Source: CAZVCJ01 sp964625745 (GTDB taxonomy: Bacteria > Chloroflexota > Anaerolineae > VGOG01). Taken from it: 64,000 nt of DNA. The stretch is from contig CAZVCJ010000004.1 in the NCBI GenBank assembly GCA_964625745.1, positions 3,946 through 67,945 on the forward strand, written 5' to 3'. Shown here piece after piece: positions 8,477 through 17,360 of this stretch. A model generated the notes under the pieces. The model did no database searches. It was not told the DNA's origin and saw only the letters and a program-made list of their open reading frames with translations. Each line of letters opens with the position of its first letter. The stretch's first letter is position 1. A program made the position numbers and the translations under genes.

Positions 8477-9859
8477 TTACGGCGAAGGAGAATAATGCTT
8501 CATGACCAGCGGCACATATAGATAGTAAATCGAGGGGGTTTCGGTTGGCGTCGGCGTCCAGGTTGAGGTTGGGCTGGGGGTTGGTGTGCCAGTCGGCGTC
8601 GGCGTGCTAGTTTCCGTTGGTGTTACTGTTACAGTGGGTGTGGGTGTAGCAGTCGGTGTCGGTGTGTGAGTTGGCGTTGTTGTTGCAGTGGGCGTGGGTG
8701 TAGGGGTGGGAGGGGTGTACTTGCTTACCCCACCGCCATAGGTGCCGAACCAAACGTTACACTCGTTGTCTACGTCTATGGAGGTAATGATGTCACTTTC
8801 CAGCCCTGAGTTTGAAGTATTATAGCACGTCCAGTGATCTCCATCGAATTTGCACACCCCGTACCACCAGGTGCTGATCCAAATGTTCCCCTCGCAGTCT
8901 ATGGCGATAGCATTGACCCGACTGCCCGCAAGACCACTCTCTCCAGCAATGTAGGTTGTCCAGTTCACGCCATCGAATTGGCTCGCCGCGGCATTGAAGC
9001 AGTTTAGGCAATCACACCACTCATCGTATCCATCGGTACACCCTCCAAACCACTTCTCGTTGGCGCTGTCTACGGCGATGGATTGGACGTAGTTACTCGC
9101 CAGCCCTGAGTTTGAGGTGTTGTAGATTGTCCAGGTGACGCCGTCGAACTTGATCACCCCGTTATAGGTGCCGATCCACACACTGCCGGAGTTGTCTACG
9201 GCTATGGCGTTGATAGAGTCAGACTTTAACGCTCCGTTTGCCGTGTTATAGGTCGTCCAGTTCACTCCATCGAACTTGCTCACTCCGTACCCGTATCCAT
9301 CGCTCAGCCTGGTGCCGAACCAAATGTTTCCCGCCTGGTCTACGGCAATGGCGGAGACCTTGTTGAACACCAGCCCAGAGTTTGAGGTGGTATAGGTTGT
9401 CCAGGCATCGTCGCTCTTGTTGTGGGGAGTGCCGCCGTCGTCGAGCTTGCTCACCCCGCCCGTAGTGCCAAACCACTTGTTACCCTCCTGGTCTATGGCG
9501 ATGGCGTTGACGCGGTTGGACACCAGATCAGAGTTTGACGTATTGTAGGTCGTCCAGTTCTCCCCGTCGAAGACGCTGACCCCCCTGGTAGTACCGAACC
9601 ACATGTTATCTCCGTCCACAGCCATGGACAAGACGTAATCATACGCCAATCCATCGGACTGCCTGTAGGTCGTCCAGATGCCCTCGTCAGTGTGGTGAAG
9701 GTTAGCGGCTTGGGATGAAGAGGTCAGCCTGCTACGAAGAGCAGGAGGGATCCCGCGCTCAAAGGTTGTCAGAAGGGCCACCAGAAGAACAGAGGCCATC
9801 GTCAGATACAGCAATCTGGTGAGTATGGAAGTAACCCGCCTGGTTGTCAGCCTGATCAT
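8477..9859 (-). CDS. Secreted seven-bladed beta-propeller protein with Thr/Pro linker
   Basis: 460 residues. An N-terminal hydrophobic segment (LLYLTMASVLLVALLTTF) should act as a signal peptide or anchor. Seven repeats of about 42 residues follow (about 60-385), each with the pattern WTTYNTSNSGL ... IAVD..GN.WFGT..GVSKFDG; this matches the ligand-binding propeller blades found in hybrid two-component sensors (Reg_prop), but no kinase is attached. A Thr/Pro linker of about 60 residues leads to a C-terminal YLYVPLVMKHYSPSP. The propeller plus tail suggests a cell-surface or released binding protein; the ligand is unknown. The start ATG 9859 has a strong GAGGAGG site. It may be co-transcribed with the pseudoprotease 172 nt downstream. 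Confidence 0.85.
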   Translation of the reverse strand: MIRLTTRRVTSILTRLLYLTMASVLLVALLTTFERGIPPALRSRLTSSSQAANLHHTDEGIWTTYRQSDGLAYDYVLSMAVDGDNMWFGTTRGVSVFDGENWTTYNTSNSDLVSNRVNAIAIDQEGNKWFGTTGGVSKLDDGGTPHNKSDDAWTTYTTSNSGLVFNKVSAIAVDQAGNIWFGTRLSDGYGYGVSKFDGVNWTTYNTANGALKSDSINAIAVDNSGSVWIGTYNGVIKFDGVTWTIYNTSNSGLASNYVQSIAVDSANEKWFGGCTDGYDEWCDCLNCFNAAASQFDGVNWTTYIAGESGLAGSRVNAIAIDCEGNIWISTWWYGVCKFDGDHWTCYNTSNSGLESDIITSIDVDNECNVWFGTYGGGVSKYTPPTPTPTPTATTTPTHTPTPTATPTPTVTVTPTETSTPTPTGTPTPSPTSTWTPTPTETPSIYYLYVPLVMKHYSPSP

Positions 9860-10091
9860 AGAAATCCTCCTCGCAGCTTAATGAGCTACTCTAACGTTTA
9901 CTCTGGTTACCTCTGTGCTAAAAACGCCAGCCTCAGGGCGTGCAAGGGCGCGGCCTTGGCTGGCGTCTCATCGGTTGCGGTGTTTGCTTCGTGGGCCTGA
10001 GCAGCCATCAAGGTCACCCTCGCACCCATCGGCCAAGCTTCGTTGAACCATCTCTATTGTATCACATCGGGGGCTGTTTTGCAAACTGTGG
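9860..10091. other. Divergent intergenic region upstream of propeller gene and polA
   Basis: No gene seen. It holds an 8-nt inverted repeat (cgccagcc at 9925-9932, ggctggcg at 9958-9965) with a GC-rich 25-nt loop, possibly a regulatory hairpin for the minus-strand propeller gene. Confidence 0.4.
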
Positions 10092-10119
10092 TTGACTTTC
10101 GGCCATAAGGTGGTAAAAT
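10092..10119 (+). promoter_or_regulatory. Sigma-70-like promoter of polA
   Basis: TTGACT at 10092-10097 and TAAAAT at 10114-10119 are separated by 16 nt, close to the housekeeping consensus. It lies about 185 nt upstream of the polA start, so the transcript would carry the duplicated leader element. Confidence 0.5.
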
Positions 10120-10131
10120 AAGGGCAGCCAT

Positions 10132-10281
10132 CAGCCTGAAGAACTGGTGCTGGATTGTATTCTTGCGGTTTTGTCACCTCCAGCGCCGCCTGTTCACGGC
10201 GGCGTGCAGCAAAAGCCGCACCAGCCTGAAGAACTGGTGTTGGATGGTATTTTTGCCCAGCGCCGCCTGTTCACGGCGGTG
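10132..10281 (+). repeat. Duplicated hairpin element in the polA leader
   Basis: Two copies of cagcctgaagaactggtg begin at 10132 and 10222. Each is followed, after a short variable stretch, by a hairpin sequence (cgccgcctgttcacggcgg; 10183-10201 and 10261-10279). The second copy is about 18 nt shorter between the two parts. The two hairpins sit in the predicted transcript just before the polA ribosome site AAGGAG (10292-10297). Confidence 0.65.
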
Positions 10282-10303
10282 CGGGTAAGACAAGGAGATT
10301 CGA

Positions 10304-13078
10304 ATGTCCAAGGGAAAGGTCACTCACGCTTCCAAGCTGGTGCTCATTGATGGTCACGCTTTGGCTTACCGTGCTTACCACGCCCTGCCGAAGGAGTTAA
10401 GCACCTCCAAAGGTGAGTTGATCAACGCGGTCTTCGGCTTCACCTCCATGCTCCTCAACGTGCTGCGCGACGAGAAGCCCGACTACATCGCCGTGGCCTT
10501 CGACGTGGGCAGGACCTTCCGCCACGAGGAGTACAAGGAGTACAAAGCCCACCGGGCCAAGATGCCCGATGAACTGCGCACCCAGATGGCTCGCATCCAG
10601 GAGATCGTCCACGCCCTGAGCATCCCCATCATCGAGGTGGAGGGCTACGAGGCGGACGACGTGCTGGGTACCCTGGCCCAGAAGGCGGAAAAAGAGGGCT
10701 TGGAAACGCTGATCGTCACCGGCGACACCGACACCTTCCAACTGATTGACGATCACACGCGGGTGCTGACCTCCCGCCGCGCCTTCTCCGATACCGTGGT
10801 GTACGACCAGCAGGGCATCGAGGAGCGCTACGGCCTCCAGCCCCAACAGCTCATTGACTACAAGGCCCTCGTTGGAGACACCTCCGACAACATTCCCGGT
10901 GTGCGAGGCATAGGCAAGAAGACGGCCACCCAGCTCCTCCAGCGGTACGGCAGCGTGGAGGAAATCTATGCCCACCTCGACGAGGTGGGGAGCCCCCGTT
11001 TCCGCGACGCTCTGGAGCAGGGCCGCCAGAGCGCGTTTCTGAGCAAGTTCCTGGCCACCATCGTCACCGACCTATCGGTCGAGCTGGATTGGGAGGCCTG
11101 CCGGACCGCTGAGCTCGATCAGGACAAAGTGAAAGAGCTTTTCAGGGAGCTGGAGTTCCGCACCCTGCTGAATCGGCTGCCGACGACGGAACGTCATGCC
11201 CCCCCTCAACAGCTTTCCATGTTCCAGGAAGCCGAGCAGGTCAAGGAGGAGAAAGCCGCTCCTGCCAGCTATCAAATCGTGGGAGATGAAGAGGCTCTGG
11301 ACAAGCTGGTGGCTCGACTGTCAAGAGCGGCGGCCATCACCCTGGACACGGAGACCACCAGCACCGACGCGATGGTCGCTGATTTAGTAGGCATCGCCCT
11401 GACGGATAGGGAGGGTGAGGGGTACTATGTACCCGTGGGACACGGGCTGGGAGCAGGAGAGCAGCTTCCCCTCGATTACGTCCTGGAAAAGCTCAGGCCG
11501 GTGCTGGAAGATGAATCCATCGCCAAGTATGCCCACAACAGCAAATACGACCTCACTGTTCTGGTTCGTCACGGCGCGCAGGTTCAGGGCTTATCCTTCG
11601 ACACCATGATCGCCGAGTGGCTGGCCGATCCAGCCAGCCGCAACCTGGGGCTCAAGAACCTGGCCTGGGCGCGGCTGGGGGTGGAGATGCAGCCCATCAC
11701 CGACCTCATCGGCAGTGGCAAGGCTCAGCTTACCATGGCCCAGGTGCCCATCGCGCAGGCAGCCAGCTATGCCGCCGCTGACGTGGATATGACCCATCGC
11801 CTGGTGAAAGTACTGGAGCCTGAGCTGAAGGAGAGGGAGCTGTGGCCCCTCTTCACCGAGGTGGAGATACCTCTGGTACCCGTCCTGGTCGAGATGGAGA
11901 TGACGGGGGTGAAGCTGGACGTGGAGTACCTGGGGGAGATGTCCCGCCAGCTCCAGGGGCAACTGAGCACCCTGGAGCAGGAGATCCAGGAGACGGTGGG
12001 CTACCCCTTCAACATCAACTCCACCCAGCAGCTCAGCGACGCCTTGTTCATCAACCTGGGGCTACCGGCTAAGGGGGTGCAGAAGACCAAATCCGGCCAC
12101 TATTCCACCGCTGCCAGTGTGTTGGAGACACTCAAGGGACAACACCCGGTCATTGACCTCATCCTGGAACAACGGGAGCTGGCCAAGCTCAAGTCCACCT
12201 ACGTGGATGCCCTGCCGCAGTTGTTGAACGAGCACACGGGGAGAGTGCACACCTCTTACAACCAGACGGGGACGGTAACTGGCCGCATAAGCTCCAGCAA
12301 TCCAAATCTCCAGAACATCCCCATTCGCACCGAGGTGGGGCGGGAGGTGCGGCGCGCGTTCGTAGCCGAGGAGGGAGCGCTGTTGTTGGCTGCTGACTAC
12401 TCCCAGGTGGAGTTGCGCATCCTGGCCCACATCTCCCAGGACCCCGCCATGCTGGCCACCTTCGCGCGGGATGAAGACATCCACACCAGCACTGCTGCTT
12501 TTCTGTTCGATGTGCCGTTGGATCTGGTGGATCGAGAGATGCGGCGCGTGGCCAAAAGTATCAACTTTGGAATCACCTACGGCATGAGTGGCTACGGCAT
12601 GGCCTGGCGGACAGGGCTTTCCCAGAAGGAGGCTGAGCGTTTCATCCAGGAATACTTCACCAAATACTCGCGGGTCAAAGCGTACCTCGATGAGACCAAG
12701 CGCAAGGCTCGCGACCTGGGCTACGTGGAGACTCTCCTGGGCCGACGGCGCTACTTCCCTGAGTTGAGAAGTGACAGCAGGGCCCATCAAAACGTCAGGG
12801 CCTCTGCTCAGCGGATGGCCATCAATGCGCCCATTCAAGGCTCCGCGGCCGACATCATCAAAATCGCCATGATCAGGCTGCACCAGGCTCTGAAGGAGCG
12901 AGGCTTGAAGAGCGACATGACCCTCCAGGTTCACGACGAACTGGTGCTGGAGGTGCCCGAGGGCGAACTGGAGGTGGTCGCCTCCCTGGTCAAGTCCATC
13001 ATGGAAGGGGCCTTCCAACTGGACGCGCCGCTGAAGGTGGACATGAAGGTGGGCGGGAACTGGCTGGAGATGGAGTGA
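10304..13078 (+). CDS. polA: DNA polymerase I
   Basis: A full-length 924-residue family A polymerase, acting in Okazaki fragment maturation and excision repair. Residues about 8-300 form the 5'-3' exonuclease (LIDGHALAYRAYHAL, YEADDVLGTLA, GDTSDNIPGVRGIGKKTA). Residues about 330-510 are the 3'-5' proofreading domain with its acidic residues present (LDTETTS, YAHNSKYDL, YAAADVDMT), so editing is probably active; many bacterial PolI proteins have lost these. The polymerase domain carries motif A DYSQVELRI, motif B RRVAKSINFGITYG and motif C QVHDELVLEV. The start is ATG 10304 with AAGGAG 6 nt upstream. It ends 4 nt before hisZ, so the histidine cluster probably shares its transcript. Confidence 0.97.
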   Translation: MSKGKVTHASKLVLIDGHALAYRAYHALPKELSTSKGELINAVFGFTSMLLNVLRDEKPDYIAVAFDVGRTFRHEEYKEYKAHRAKMPDELRTQMARIQEIVHALSIPIIEVEGYEADDVLGTLAQKAEKEGLETLIVTGDTDTFQLIDDHTRVLTSRRAFSDTVVYDQQGIEERYGLQPQQLIDYKALVGDTSDNIPGVRGIGKKTATQLLQRYGSVEEIYAHLDEVGSPRFRDALEQGRQSAFLSKFLATIVTDLSVELDWEACRTAELDQDKVKELFRELEFRTLLNRLPTTERHAPPQQLSMFQEAEQVKEEKAAPASYQIVGDEEALDKLVARLSRAAAITLDTETTSTDAMVADLVGIALTDREGEGYYVPVGHGLGAGEQLPLDYVLEKLRPVLEDESIAKYAHNSKYDLTVLVRHGAQVQGLSFDTMIAEWLADPASRNLGLKNLAWARLGVEMQPITDLIGSGKAQLTMAQVPIAQAASYAAADVDMTHRLVKVLEPELKERELWPLFTEVEIPLVPVLVEMEMTGVKLDVEYLGEMSRQLQGQLSTLEQEIQETVGYPFNINSTQQLSDALFINLGLPAKGVQKTKSGHYSTAASVLETLKGQHPVIDLILEQRELAKLKSTYVDALPQLLNEHTGRVHTSYNQTGTVTGRISSSNPNLQNIPIRTEVGREVRRAFVAEEGALLLAADYSQVELRILAHISQDPAMLATFARDEDIHTSTAAFLFDVPLDLVDREMRRVAKSINFGITYGMSGYGMAWRTGLSQKEAERFIQEYFTKYSRVKAYLDETKRKARDLGYVETLLGRRRYFPELRSDSRAHQNVRASAQRMAINAPIQGSAADIIKIAMIRLHQALKERGLKSDMTLQVHDELVLEVPEGELEVVASLVKSIMEGAFQLDAPLKVDMKVGGNWLEME

Positions 13079-13082
13079 AGCC

Positions 13083-14387
13083 ATGACCTACGAAGGACAC
13101 TTTAAGGCCGCGCTGCCCTGCGGGGTGCGCGATCTCTTTTTGGAAAGTGCGGCTAAGCTCTCCAGGCTGATGGCCATTTGGCGTCAGCTCTTCGATAGCT
13201 GGGCCTACACGGAGATCATCCCCCCCACCTACGAACACTACGACGTCCTGATGGCCGGCAGCGATGCCGACTTCGAGAGGAGGATCTTCCGCGTGCTGGA
13301 CCGCGAGGGCAACATCCTGGCCTTGCGCCCCGACATCACCACCCAGGTGGCCCGCATCGTGGGGACGAAGCTACACGACCTGCCCCTGCCCCTCCGCTTC
13401 TACTATCTCACCAACGTCTTCCGCTTCGAGGAGCCGCAGGCGGGCCGCCAGCGGGAATTCTATCAGGCAGGGTTGGAGCTCATCGGCGCCACCGGCCCCG
13501 AAGCCGATGCCGAGATGGTCGCTATACTTATTGAAGCCCTGCAACGGGTGGGTCTTCAGGGCTTTCAGATCAACCTGGGCCAGATGGCGTTCTTCAGGGC
13601 CATCGTGGCCGAGCTGGATCTCTCGCCCGCCCAGGTGGAGGAGCTCAAGGGAGCTATTGATCGCAAAGACGAGGTGGGCTTGAGGAAATCCCTGAGGAAG
13701 TGGAAGATAGACGATGGTCACGCGATGGCCTTGCGCGAACTACCCAATCTCTGTGGCGGTGAGGAGGCATTGGAGCGAGCAGCCAGCCTGGCCCCCAACG
13801 TTGGTGCCTCCCAGGCCATAGAGAACCTCAGTCACATTTATGGCCTGCTAACGGCCCAGGGTCTGGCTGAGTACCTGGTCATTGATCTCGGCGAGGCGCG
13901 AGGTATGGACTATTACACAGGTATCACCGTCGAAGGCTTCAGCCCTGGCCTGGGCTTCTCCATCTGCAACGGAGGACGCTACGACGAGCTCATCGGCCTC
14001 TATGGCCGCCCACTTCCAGCGGTGGGCTTCGGTCTGGGGGTGGAACGGGTGCTACTGGCTCTGGAGGAACAGGGTGAGCAAGAAGTGCACCTGGCTCCTC
14101 ACCTCCTGGTGGCTGCCAAGGCGGCCTCGATGGGCAGAGCCATCTTGCAGCGCCTGCGCCGCCGGGGACTGAAGGTGGAAGTGGATGTGATGGCCCGAGA
14201 CGAGGCTGGCTTGCTGGAGCATGCGCGAGTGCGCGGGATTGCCTGGGTCATCGTTGGCGGGGACGCAGAAAAGGCTTTGCTCGCCACAGCCGACAGCCAG
14301 CGCTGGGTGAGCTGGGAAAGTCTGTTAGAACTTCCCCCCCAGAGTTGGGGGGGACGGAGGGGGGGCGAGGAGGTTGTGCATGAGTGA
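13083..14387 (+). CDS. hisZ: ATP phosphoribosyltransferase regulatory subunit HisZ
   Basis: This 434-residue protein has the class II aminoacyl-tRNA synthetase fold of HisS (LRPDITTQVARI, FEEPQAGRQREFYQAG, ARGMDYYTGITVEGF, GGRYDELIGLYG). A short HisG follows directly, and such HisG enzymes need HisZ for activity and for feedback by histidine, so HisZ is the better call than a histidyl-tRNA synthetase. A C-terminal domain resembling the HisS anticodon-binding domain (about 335-410) is kept, which many HisZ proteins lack, so a HisS identity is not wholly excluded. The last 20 residues (PPQSWGGRRGG) come from an interspersed GC-rich repeat. The stop overlaps the hisG start. Confidence 0.8.
   Translation: MTYEGHFKAALPCGVRDLFLESAAKLSRLMAIWRQLFDSWAYTEIIPPTYEHYDVLMAGSDADFERRIFRVLDREGNILALRPDITTQVARIVGTKLHDLPLPLRFYYLTNVFRFEEPQAGRQREFYQAGLELIGATGPEADAEMVAILIEALQRVGLQGFQINLGQMAFFRAIVAELDLSPAQVEELKGAIDRKDEVGLRKSLRKWKIDDGHAMALRELPNLCGGEEALERAASLAPNVGASQAIENLSHIYGLLTAQGLAEYLVIDLGEARGMDYYTGITVEGFSPGLGFSICNGGRYDELIGLYGRPLPAVGFGLGVERVLLALEEQGEQEVHLAPHLLVAAKAASMGRAILQRLRRRGLKVEVDVMARDEAGLLEHARVRGIAWVIVGGDAEKALLATADSQRWVSWESLLELPPQSWGGRRGGEEVVHE
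14331..14366. repeat. GC-rich repeat, insert-free form, at the 3' end of hisZ
   Basis: cttccccccc, agag, ttggggggga, then cggagggggggc. The flanks match the 43047-43106 copy almost base for base, but the nested 24-nt element is absent between agag and ttgggg. It encodes the C-terminal tail of HisZ, and the following gaggagg serves as the hisG ribosome site. Confidence 0.8.
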
Positions 14388-15075
14388 GACCTTCTCCCTT
14401 GCTCCCCTGAGGGTAGCTTTGCCAAAAGGACGTCTCCTCCAGCCATGTCTTGAGCTCTTCCAGGACCTGGGCTGTGCCGGCCTCATGGGAATCCTCTCCT
14501 CTCGCTGCCTCCTCTGGGAGGAAACGGAACAGGGGCTCAGCTTCATGGTGATCAGGCCCGCAGACGTGCCCGTCTACGTGGAGCACGGTGCGGCTGACCT
14601 GGGGATCGTTGGTCGTGACGTATTACGCGAGGAGCAGCGGGATGTCTACGAGCCCATGAGCCTGGGCTTCGGTCGCTGCCGGCTGGTGGTGGCCGGGCCG
14701 CCTGAGATCCGCCACGAGAACCTGCATCTGCGCCACCGGCTGCGAGTGGCCACCAAGTATCCTCGCCTGGCCCGCCAGTACTTCCTGAAACAAGGCATCT
14801 CAGCCGAGGTGGTCAGCCTCTCAGGCTCGGTGGAATTGGCCCCCCAGGTGGGCCTGGCCGATCTGGTCGTTGATATGGTGGATACGGGCCGCACCCTGCG
14901 CGAGAACAACCTGGTGGAGATTGATGAGATCATGTCCTCCGAAGCCTGCCTGATCGTGAACCGCGCCGGCCACAAGCTCAGGCTGAAGGAGATCAACCTC
15001 CTGATGAGGCGGATCGCGGACGCAACAAGTGTCATTGCGAGCCCCGCAGGGGCGAAGCAATCTCCTCCGGGCTAA
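14380..15075 (+). CDS. hisG: ATP phosphoribosyltransferase, short form
   Basis: First enzyme of histidine synthesis, condensing ATP with PRPP. The protein (231 residues from ATG 14380) begins LRVALPKGRLLQPC and has the periplasmic-binding-protein-like core with LVVDMVDTGRTLRENNL as PRPP site. It lacks the C-terminal ACT-like regulatory domain of long HisG, in agreement with the adjacent hisZ. ATG 14380 is preferred to the TTG at 14374 because a GAGGAGG site (14366-14372) is well spaced for it. The C-terminus (VIASPAGAKQSPPG) is encoded by a cattgcgag-type repeat, which also supplies the sequence just before the stop. Confidence 0.93.
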   Translation: MSETFSLAPLRVALPKGRLLQPCLELFQDLGCAGLMGILSSRCLLWEETEQGLSFMVIRPADVPVYVEHGAADLGIVGRDVLREEQRDVYEPMSLGFGRCRLVVAGPPEIRHENLHLRHRLRVATKYPRLARQYFLKQGISAEVVSLSGSVELAPQVGLADLVVDMVDTGRTLRENNLVEIDEIMSSEACLIVNRAGHKLRLKEINLLMRRIADATSVIASPAGAKQSPPG

Positions 15076-15295
15076 GTGAGATAGGGATTGCTTCGTCGCT
15101 CCGCTCCTACCCAGAAACTTCCCCACACCCCCGCTCTCTCCCCAAAGGGGCGAGGGGGCAAGTCCCCTCTCCCTCGCAGGGAGAGGGTTAGAGCCTGCCC
15201 TGAGTGGAGCGAAGGGGTGAGGGTGGGATGTTTTTGCCCCTACGGATATGGCGCGATGCGCCATGGAAGACTCGCAATGACGCAGACGGCGTGAT
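15031..15295. repeat. Repeat-filled gap between hisG and hisC
   Basis: Contains a cattgcgag...gaagcaatc repeat (15031-15066, overlapping the hisG 3' end) with an inverted partner (about 15088-15110), one copy of the C/G-rich hairpin (ccctctccct cgc agggagaggg, about 15162-15187), a 24-nt element (about 15194-15217) and a partial cattgcgag-like end (ctcgcaatga, about 15271-15280). No gene seen. Confidence 0.7.
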
Positions 15296-15303
15296 CGTGG
15301 GAG

Positions 15304-16446
15304 ATGAACTGGATGACTGCCTTCAACGTTGAGGATTTGCTCAGACCTGACATCTACGAGATGGAAGAATACACGCCCATTGAGCCGCTCGAGGTGTTGA
15401 GCGCGCGTTTGGGCTTGCCTGCGGAGCGCATCATCAAGCTGGACGGTAACGAGAACCCCTACGGCCCGTCACCGCGAGCCCTGGCAGCCCTGGCCGATTA
15501 CCGGGGTTACCACATCTATCCGGATCCTGAGCACACCCTGCTGCGGGAGGCCATCCAGGACTACGTCGGCGTGGATAAGGCCCACATCATGTTCGGCAAC
15601 GGCTCCGATGAACTCATTGACCTGGTCATGCGCCTCTTCCTGGGGTCGGGGGAGGCCATCATCAACTGCCCGCCCACCTTCGGCATGTACTCCTTCGACG
15701 CCGCTATCTGCGGGGCGCAGGTGGTACGTGTTCCTCGTCGGGCCGATTTCTCCCTCGACGTGGAAGCGATACGCCGGCAGGTTCTTGACCACCCGACCAC
15801 CCGACCATCCGACCATCTGACCAAGAAGTTGTTGTTCGTGAATTCCCCCAACAACCCCGACGGCAGCTTGACCTCGCGGGAGGATCTGTTGCAGTTGCTG
15901 GAGCTTCCCCTGGTGGTAATCATTGATGAAGCCTATGCAGAGTTCAGCGGCACCAGCCTGGTTGATCTGGTGCCTGAGCATCCCAACCTCATCGTGCTCA
16001 GGACCTTCAGCAAGTGGGCAGGGCTGGCTGGCCTGCGGATCGGATACGGCGTCTTCCCGCTGGGCATCATCCGGCACCTGTGGAAGATCAAGCAGCCCTA
16101 CAACGTCAACGTGGCCGCTCAAGCCGCAGCCCTGGCCTCACTGGAGGATCTGGAGTACCTGCAAGCTAACGTGCAGCGGATCGTGGCCGAGCGGGAGAGG
16201 CTTTGTGCCGAGTTGGGGAAGCTCGACTTCCTGCATCCTTACCCCAGTCAGAGTAATTTCATCTTGTGCCGAGTCCTGGGGCGGGATGCTCGTCAGCTCA
16301 AGCTGTCTCTGGAGAGGGAGGGGATTCTCATACGCTATTTCGGCAAGCCTGGTCTCAGGGATTGCATCCGCATCAGCGTCGGCAAACCCGATCAGACGGA
16401 AGCCTTGCTCCAAGCGCTGCGCAGACCGTCATTGCGAGGAGCGTAG
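15304..16446 (+). CDS. hisC: Histidinol-phosphate aminotransferase
   Basis: A 380-residue class I/II PLP aminotransferase converting imidazole-acetol phosphate to histidinol phosphate. It shows LDGNENPYGPSP near the N-terminus, FGNGSDELIDL, NSPNNPDGS, DEAYAEFSG and the PLP lysine in TFSKWAGLAGLRIGYG. Residues about 160-174 (DHPTTRPSDHLTK) are encoded by an 8-nt-period repeat of accatccg-type units and look like an insertion in the loop before LLFVNSPNNPDG. The last residues (PSLRGA) and the stop codon lie in a cattgcgag repeat. The start ATG 15304 follows gtgggag. Confidence 0.95.
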   Translation: MNWMTAFNVEDLLRPDIYEMEEYTPIEPLEVLSARLGLPAERIIKLDGNENPYGPSPRALAALADYRGYHIYPDPEHTLLREAIQDYVGVDKAHIMFGNGSDELIDLVMRLFLGSGEAIINCPPTFGMYSFDAAICGAQVVRVPRRADFSLDVEAIRRQVLDHPTTRPSDHLTKKLLFVNSPNNPDGSLTSREDLLQLLELPLVVIIDEAYAEFSGTSLVDLVPEHPNLIVLRTFSKWAGLAGLRIGYGVFPLGIIRHLWKIKQPYNVNVAAQAAALASLEDLEYLQANVQRIVAERERLCAELGKLDFLHPYPSQSNFILCRVLGRDARQLKLSLEREGILIRYFGKPGLRDCIRISVGKPDQTEALLQALRRPSLRGA

Positions 16447-16520
16447 CGACGCTTGTCCTGAGCTTGTCGAAGGGAAGCAACCCCCTCCGTGGTGGAGATT
16501 GCTTCGCCACTCAGAAATCT
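16427..16520. repeat. cattgcgag-type repeat with nested 24-nt element
   Basis: gtcattgcgagga at 16427 and its complementary half gagattgcttcgcc (about 16494-16507) bracket a 24-nt element (core cctgagcttgtcgaaggg, 16457-16474). The stop codon of hisC falls inside the first half. Confidence 0.65.
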
Positions 16521-16550
16521 CCCCTCACCCCTGCCCTCGCCCCAAGGGGG

Positions 16551-16722
16551 CGAGGGGGTAAGTTCCCTTTCCCTCGCAGGGAAAGGGTTGGGGCGAGGGG
16601 GCAAGTTCCCTTTCCCTCGCAGGGAAAGGGTTGGGGCGAGGGGGCAAGTTCCCTTTTCCTCGCAGGGAGAGGGTTGGGGCGAGGGGGCAAGTTCCCTCTC
16701 CCTCATAGGGAGAGGGTTAGGG
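16551..16722. repeat. Four tandem copies of a 43-nt hairpin repeat
   Basis: Units start at 16551, 16594, 16637 and 16680 (cgagggggcaagttccc...). Each contains a near-perfect 10-nt inverted repeat with a 3-nt loop (ccctttccct cgc agggaaaggg), so the transcript between hisC and hisB could fold into four consecutive hairpins. Confidence 0.85.
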
Positions 16723-16757
16723 TGAGGGTGAAATGACACACCCATAGGTGAGAAAAC

Positions 16758-17351
16758 ATGAACGAAAACCGCACGGCGAAGGTTCATCGTCAAACAAAAG
16801 AAACCCAGGTGGAGGTGGTGCTAAGCCTGGATGGAAGGGGCGAGTACGAGATCGAGACCGGGGTAGGCTTCCTCGATCATGCGCTCTCCCATCTGGCCCT
16901 CCACGGCCTTTTCGACCTGACGGTGCGCGCCCAGGGCGACCTGGAGGTGGACGAGCATCACACGGTGGAGGACGTGGCCATCTGCCTGGGGAAGGCCCTC
17001 GACGAGGCCCTGGGGGAGCGAGCGGGCATCGTGCGCATGGCCCATAGTTACGTGCCCATGGATGAGGCCCTGGCTTTCGTGGCCCTCGACCTGGGGGGAC
17101 GGGCTTACGCGGTGGTGAAAGCCGATTTCGCCACCCCTCGCGTCGGGGGTTTGGCCACCAGCCTCATTCCGCATTTCCTGGAGACCCTGGCCTACCACGC
17201 CCGCATGAACCTGCACGCCCGCGTCGTCTACGGCCGCGATGACCATCACAAGGCTGAGGCTCTGTTCAAGGCGTTGGGGCGGGCGCTGGGCGTGGCGACC
17301 AGGATCGAGCCTCGCCGCGCCGATGTGCCCTCCACCAAAGGGATTCTATAG
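16758..17351 (+). CDS. hisB: Imidazoleglycerol-phosphate dehydratase
   Basis: A monofunctional 197-residue enzyme that dehydrates imidazole glycerol phosphate to imidazole-acetol phosphate. It has the two characteristic manganese-binding motifs, DHALSHLALHG and DEHHTVEDV, then their repeats HFLETLAYHARMNLHA and DDHHKAEALFKALGRAL. Length is typical for the stand-alone enzyme; no phosphatase domain is attached. The start is ATG 16758. Confidence 0.97.
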   Translation: MNENRTAKVHRQTKETQVEVVLSLDGRGEYEIETGVGFLDHALSHLALHGLFDLTVRAQGDLEVDEHHTVEDVAICLGKALDEALGERAGIVRMAHSYVPMDEALAFVALDLGGRAYAVVKADFATPRVGGLATSLIPHFLETLAYHARMNLHARVVYGRDDHHKAEALFKALGRALGVATRIEPRRADVPSTKGIL

Positions 17352-17360
17352 GCCTATTAA

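Noticed and set aside
13083..14387. Call as histidyl-tRNA synthetase
   Set aside because: The fold fits, but adjacency and overlap with a short HisG make HisZ more likely; not fully excluded because the C-terminal domain is kept.
16551..16722. CRISPR array
   Set aside because: Direct tandem 43-nt units without unique spacers.
16266..16736. Open frames across the 43-nt tandem repeats
   Set aside because: They translate the hairpin repeats (KFPFPRRERVGARG type) and have no independent start signal or homology.
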